From Streptomyces sp. WM6386 (GTDB lineage Bacteria; Actinomycetota; Actinomycetes; Streptomycetales; Streptomycetaceae): 64,000 bases of DNA. Shown piece after piece: positions 62,399-64,000 of the stretch. The position numbers and the translations under genes were made by a program. Under the pieces are notes generated by a model, which saw only the letters and a list, made by a program, of their open reading frames with translations, searched no databases and was not told the DNA's origin. Numbering within the stretch: position 1 is the first letter of the stretch; the number at the start of each line of letters is the position of its first letter. Location of the stretch: positions 1 through 64,000 of the forward strand of contig NZ_JXTE01000035.1 in the NCBI RefSeq assembly GCF_000972385.1, given 5' to 3'.

Positions 62399-62836
62399 AT
62401 GGCCACCGTTGAACTCCGCTTCAGCGCGCTGCCCGAGCACGTCCGCACCGCCCGTCTGGTGGCGGCAGCGGTGGCGCGCAGGGCCGGAGTGGACGAGGCC
62501 GTTCTCGACGAGGTCAGGCTCGCTGTCGGCGAGGCCTGCTCACGTGCCGTCGGACTGCACCAGAACGGCGGCATCACCGCACCGGTGAAGGTGCTGCTCA
62601 TCGAGGAGGAGAAGCAGTTCTCCATCGAGGTGGGCGACGAGGCGCCGCGCTCGGCCCCGGGTGACCGGGCGCCCGGCGGGGCCGCCGAGGGCGTGGACGT
62701 GGAGACCGATGAGGACGAGATGGGCCTCGCGGTCATCAGCGGCCTCGTGGACGACGTGGAGGTCACCGCAGGGGAGCACGGCGGGTCGATCCGTATGACT
62801 TGGCCGACCACTCCGCCGGCCGCGACGCTTCCCTGA
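62399..62836 (+). CDS. Anti-sigma factor, HATPase type (BldG partner)
   Basis: The 145-residue protein has the serine-kinase anti-sigma fold: the N box DEVRLAVGEACSRAVGLHQN and a degenerate G1 region DEDEMGLAVISGLVDDVEV, with an acidic/Pro insertion (about 80-105). It is co-directional with bldG and most likely phosphorylates or binds it. In S. coelicolor the gene in this position encodes the BldG-binding anti-sigma factor. GAGGGGG lies before the ATG. Confidence 0.92.
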   Translation: MATVELRFSALPEHVRTARLVAAAVARRAGVDEAVLDEVRLAVGEACSRAVGLHQNGGITAPVKVLLIEEEKQFSIEVGDEAPRSAPGDRAPGGAAEGVDVETDEDEMGLAVISGLVDDVEVTAGEHGGSIRMTWPTTPPAATLP

Positions 62837-62858
62837 TCTCACCGTCGTAGAAGACCTC

Positions 62859-62898
62859 AAGGGCCCTGCTCAGCAGGGCCCTTTCTTCTTTTCTCTGA
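62859..62898 (+). terminator. Terminator of the bldG-anti-sigma transcripts
   Basis: AAGGGCCCTGCT-C-AGCAGGGCCCTT is a perfect 12-bp inverted repeat followed by TCTTCTTTTCTCTG. It is a well-formed rho-independent terminator. Confidence 0.88.
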
Positions 62899-62900
62899 AT

Positions 62901-62964
62901 TCGTGAAAGAATTCACGATCAATCGCCCGATAATTCGATCAAGCGTCAATGCCTTTGGGGCATT
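62901..62964. promoter_or_regulatory. Two inverted repeats in the AT-rich hppA upstream region
   Basis: TCGTGAA-AGAA-TTCACGA (62901-62918) and AATGCC-TTTGG-GGCATT (62948-62964) are perfect. They lie in the most AT-rich 180 nt of the window, between the bldG-operon terminator and hppA. They could be operators or leader hairpins for hppA. Confidence 0.5.
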
Positions 62965-63112
62965 AGCTCTTTCGGGTTCTGTGTCGTGACGTCGATCATT
63001 TGCTGAAGAGCATGTGAAGGCTAATTCCGTTTACCGCCCACTGTTTTGATCAGGTTCCGCTACCTACAATCCGTCCACATCTTGAGCTCAGCACAGGCGT
63101 CAAGGAGGACGA

Positions 63113-64000
63113 ATGGCGGGGCTTTCTACCCCTCATCAGTTGGACCATCCCACTTCCCTCGCAGCCGCGGTCCTGACGGACGACAACCGGATCATCATCT
63201 GGGTGATCGCCGCCGTCGCACTGGCCGCGCTCGTGGTCGCGGGCATCCTGGTACGCCAGGTGCTCGCGGCGGGCGAGGGCACCGACAGCATGAAGAAGAT
63301 CGCGACAGCGATCCAGGAAGGTGCGAACGCCTATCTGGCGCGGCAGATGCGCACGCTCGGCGTTTTCGCCGTGGTCGTGTTCTTCCTGCTCATGCTGCTG
63401 CCCGCGGACGACTGGAATCAGCGCGCCGGTCGATCCGTCTTCTTCTTGATCGGCGCGGCGTTCTCGGCGGCCACCGGCTATATCGGCATGTGGCTCGCCG
63501 TGCGCAGCAATGTGCGCGTTGCCGCGGCGGCACGGGAAGCGACCCCTGCGGAAGGTGAGCCGGAAAAGGATCTCACCGCCGTCTCGCACAAAGCAATGAA
63601 GATCGCTTTCCGTACGGGCGGCGTCGTCGGCATGTTCACGGTGGGGCTCGGTCTGCTGGGCGCCTCCTGTGTCGTGCTGGTGTACGCGGCCGACGCACCG
63701 AAGGTGCTCGAGGGCTTCGGCCTCGGGGCCGCGCTGATCGCCATGTTCATGCGTGTCGGCGGTGGCATCTTCACCAAGGCCGCTGACGTCGGCGCCGACC
63801 TGGTCGGCAAGGTCGAGCAGGGCATTCCGGAGGACGACCCGCGCAATGCCGCGACCATCGCCGACAACGTGGGCGACAACGTCGGCGACTGCGCGGGCAT
63901 GGCGGCCGACCTCTTCGAGTCGTACGCCGTGACCCTGGTCGCCGCGCTGATCCTCGGTTCGGCGGCCTTCGGCGACGCCGGGCTCGCCTTCCCGCTGATC
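63113..64000 (+). CDS. hppA: Membrane proton-pumping pyrophosphatase (C-terminus beyond window)
   Basis: The 296 visible residues are the N-terminal third of an H+-PPase. They comprise five to six TM helices, the cytoplasmic loop with MRVGGGIFTKAADVGADLVG, and the pyrophosphate-binding acidic segment IPEDDPRNAATIADNVGDNV followed by GDCAGMAADLFESY. It couples PPi hydrolysis to proton export. The ATG at 63113 has AAGGAGG 4 nt upstream. Whether it is K+-dependent cannot be judged, since the deciding residues are outside the window. Confidence 0.95.
   Translation, partial: MAGLSTPHQLDHPTSLAAAVLTDDNRIIIWVIAAVALAALVVAGILVRQVLAAGEGTDSMKKIATAIQEGANAYLARQMRTLGVFAVVVFFLLMLLPADDWNQRAGRSVFFLIGAAFSAATGYIGMWLAVRSNVRVAAAAREATPAEGEPEKDLTAVSHKAMKIAFRTGGVVGMFTVGLGLLGASCVVLVYAADAPKVLEGFGLGAALIAMFMRVGGGIFTKAADVGADLVGKVEQGIPEDDPRNAATIADNVGDNVGDCAGMAADLFESYAVTLVAALILGSAAFGDAGLAFPLI

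Overview
This is a gene-dense, very GC-rich window (third codon positions almost all G or C, many GTG and a few TTG starts, A/G-rich Shine-Dalgarno sites, ATGA/GTGA gene overlaps) that reads as the core chromosome of a Streptomyces. From memory, the set bldG - tad/ssd - acs - nhaA - marP - nth - crp - wblA - asd - ask - recR follows the order of the S. coelicolor SCO35xx-SCO36xx core. That comparison is recollection, not a search. No insertion sequence, prophage, CRISPR array or rRNA was seen. There is one tRNA (Pro, CGG).

Layout. 1-2.3 kb: SLATT-domain membrane protein (cut by the window edge), ebfC, recR and a DUF5063 gene. 2.4-5.6 kb: TauE-like permease, a decayed NB-ARC/STAND ATPase pseudogene with three lesions, a small membrane protein and a secreted SnoaL-fold protein. 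5.6-7.6 kb: two-component system. 7.7-9.6 kb: a cyclodipeptide synthase translationally coupled to a CYP121-type P450, which is the most notable accessory locus. 9.9-12.2 kb: ask-asd. 12.6-14.5 kb: ECF sigma factor plus a membrane partner. 14.5-25.7 kb: SURF1, NTF2-like protein, S9 peptidase, RCK/TrkA-N membrane protein, permease/TIGR03943 pair, HTH regulator with divergent NAD(P)H oxidoreductase, O-methyltransferase, zinc ribbon, tRNA-Pro, Pr6Pr membrane protein. 25.7-26.0 kb: a 14-bp tandem repeat. 26-30 kb: metallophosphoesterase, YqeY, class A PBP. 30.3-41.9 kb: wblA, two ArsA-like ATPases, a DUF4177-RidA-Nudix-MBL run, nucleotidyltransferase, crp, nth, CoA-type Nudix, MarP-like protease, alpha/beta hydrolase with a duplicated tail remnant. 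41.9-50.4 kb: holin-like protein, nhaA, acs, SulP-carbonic anhydrase fusion, polysaccharide deacetylase lipoprotein. 50.5-53.6 kb: CooC/MinD-like ATPase, degenerate Fic protein, HAD phosphatase. 54.2-59.4 kb: tad pilus operon. 59.2-62.8 kb: DEAD/DEAH helicase, then bldG and its anti-sigma partner. 63.1 kb to the end: hppA, running off the edge.

How the parts work together. Several loci are developmental or global regulators (wblA, crp, bldG with its anti-sigma partner, ECF sigma). Aspartate-family amino-acid entry (ask-asd) lies divergent from a small natural-product pair predicted to make cyclo(Tyr-Tyr) and cross-link it, as Rv2275/CYP121 do in Mycobacterium tuberculosis. The tad operon encodes the ATPase, platform proteins and small pilins of a Flp-type secretion/pilus machine, without a prepilin peptidase in this window. 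Regulatory DNA seen directly includes a Crp-type palindrome between crp and nth, a DasR-like site upstream of acs, a consensus promoter for the cyclodipeptide synthase, several -10 boxes 6-7 nt from start codons (likely leaderless mRNAs), three DnaA-box 9-mers, and strong hairpins between convergent genes.
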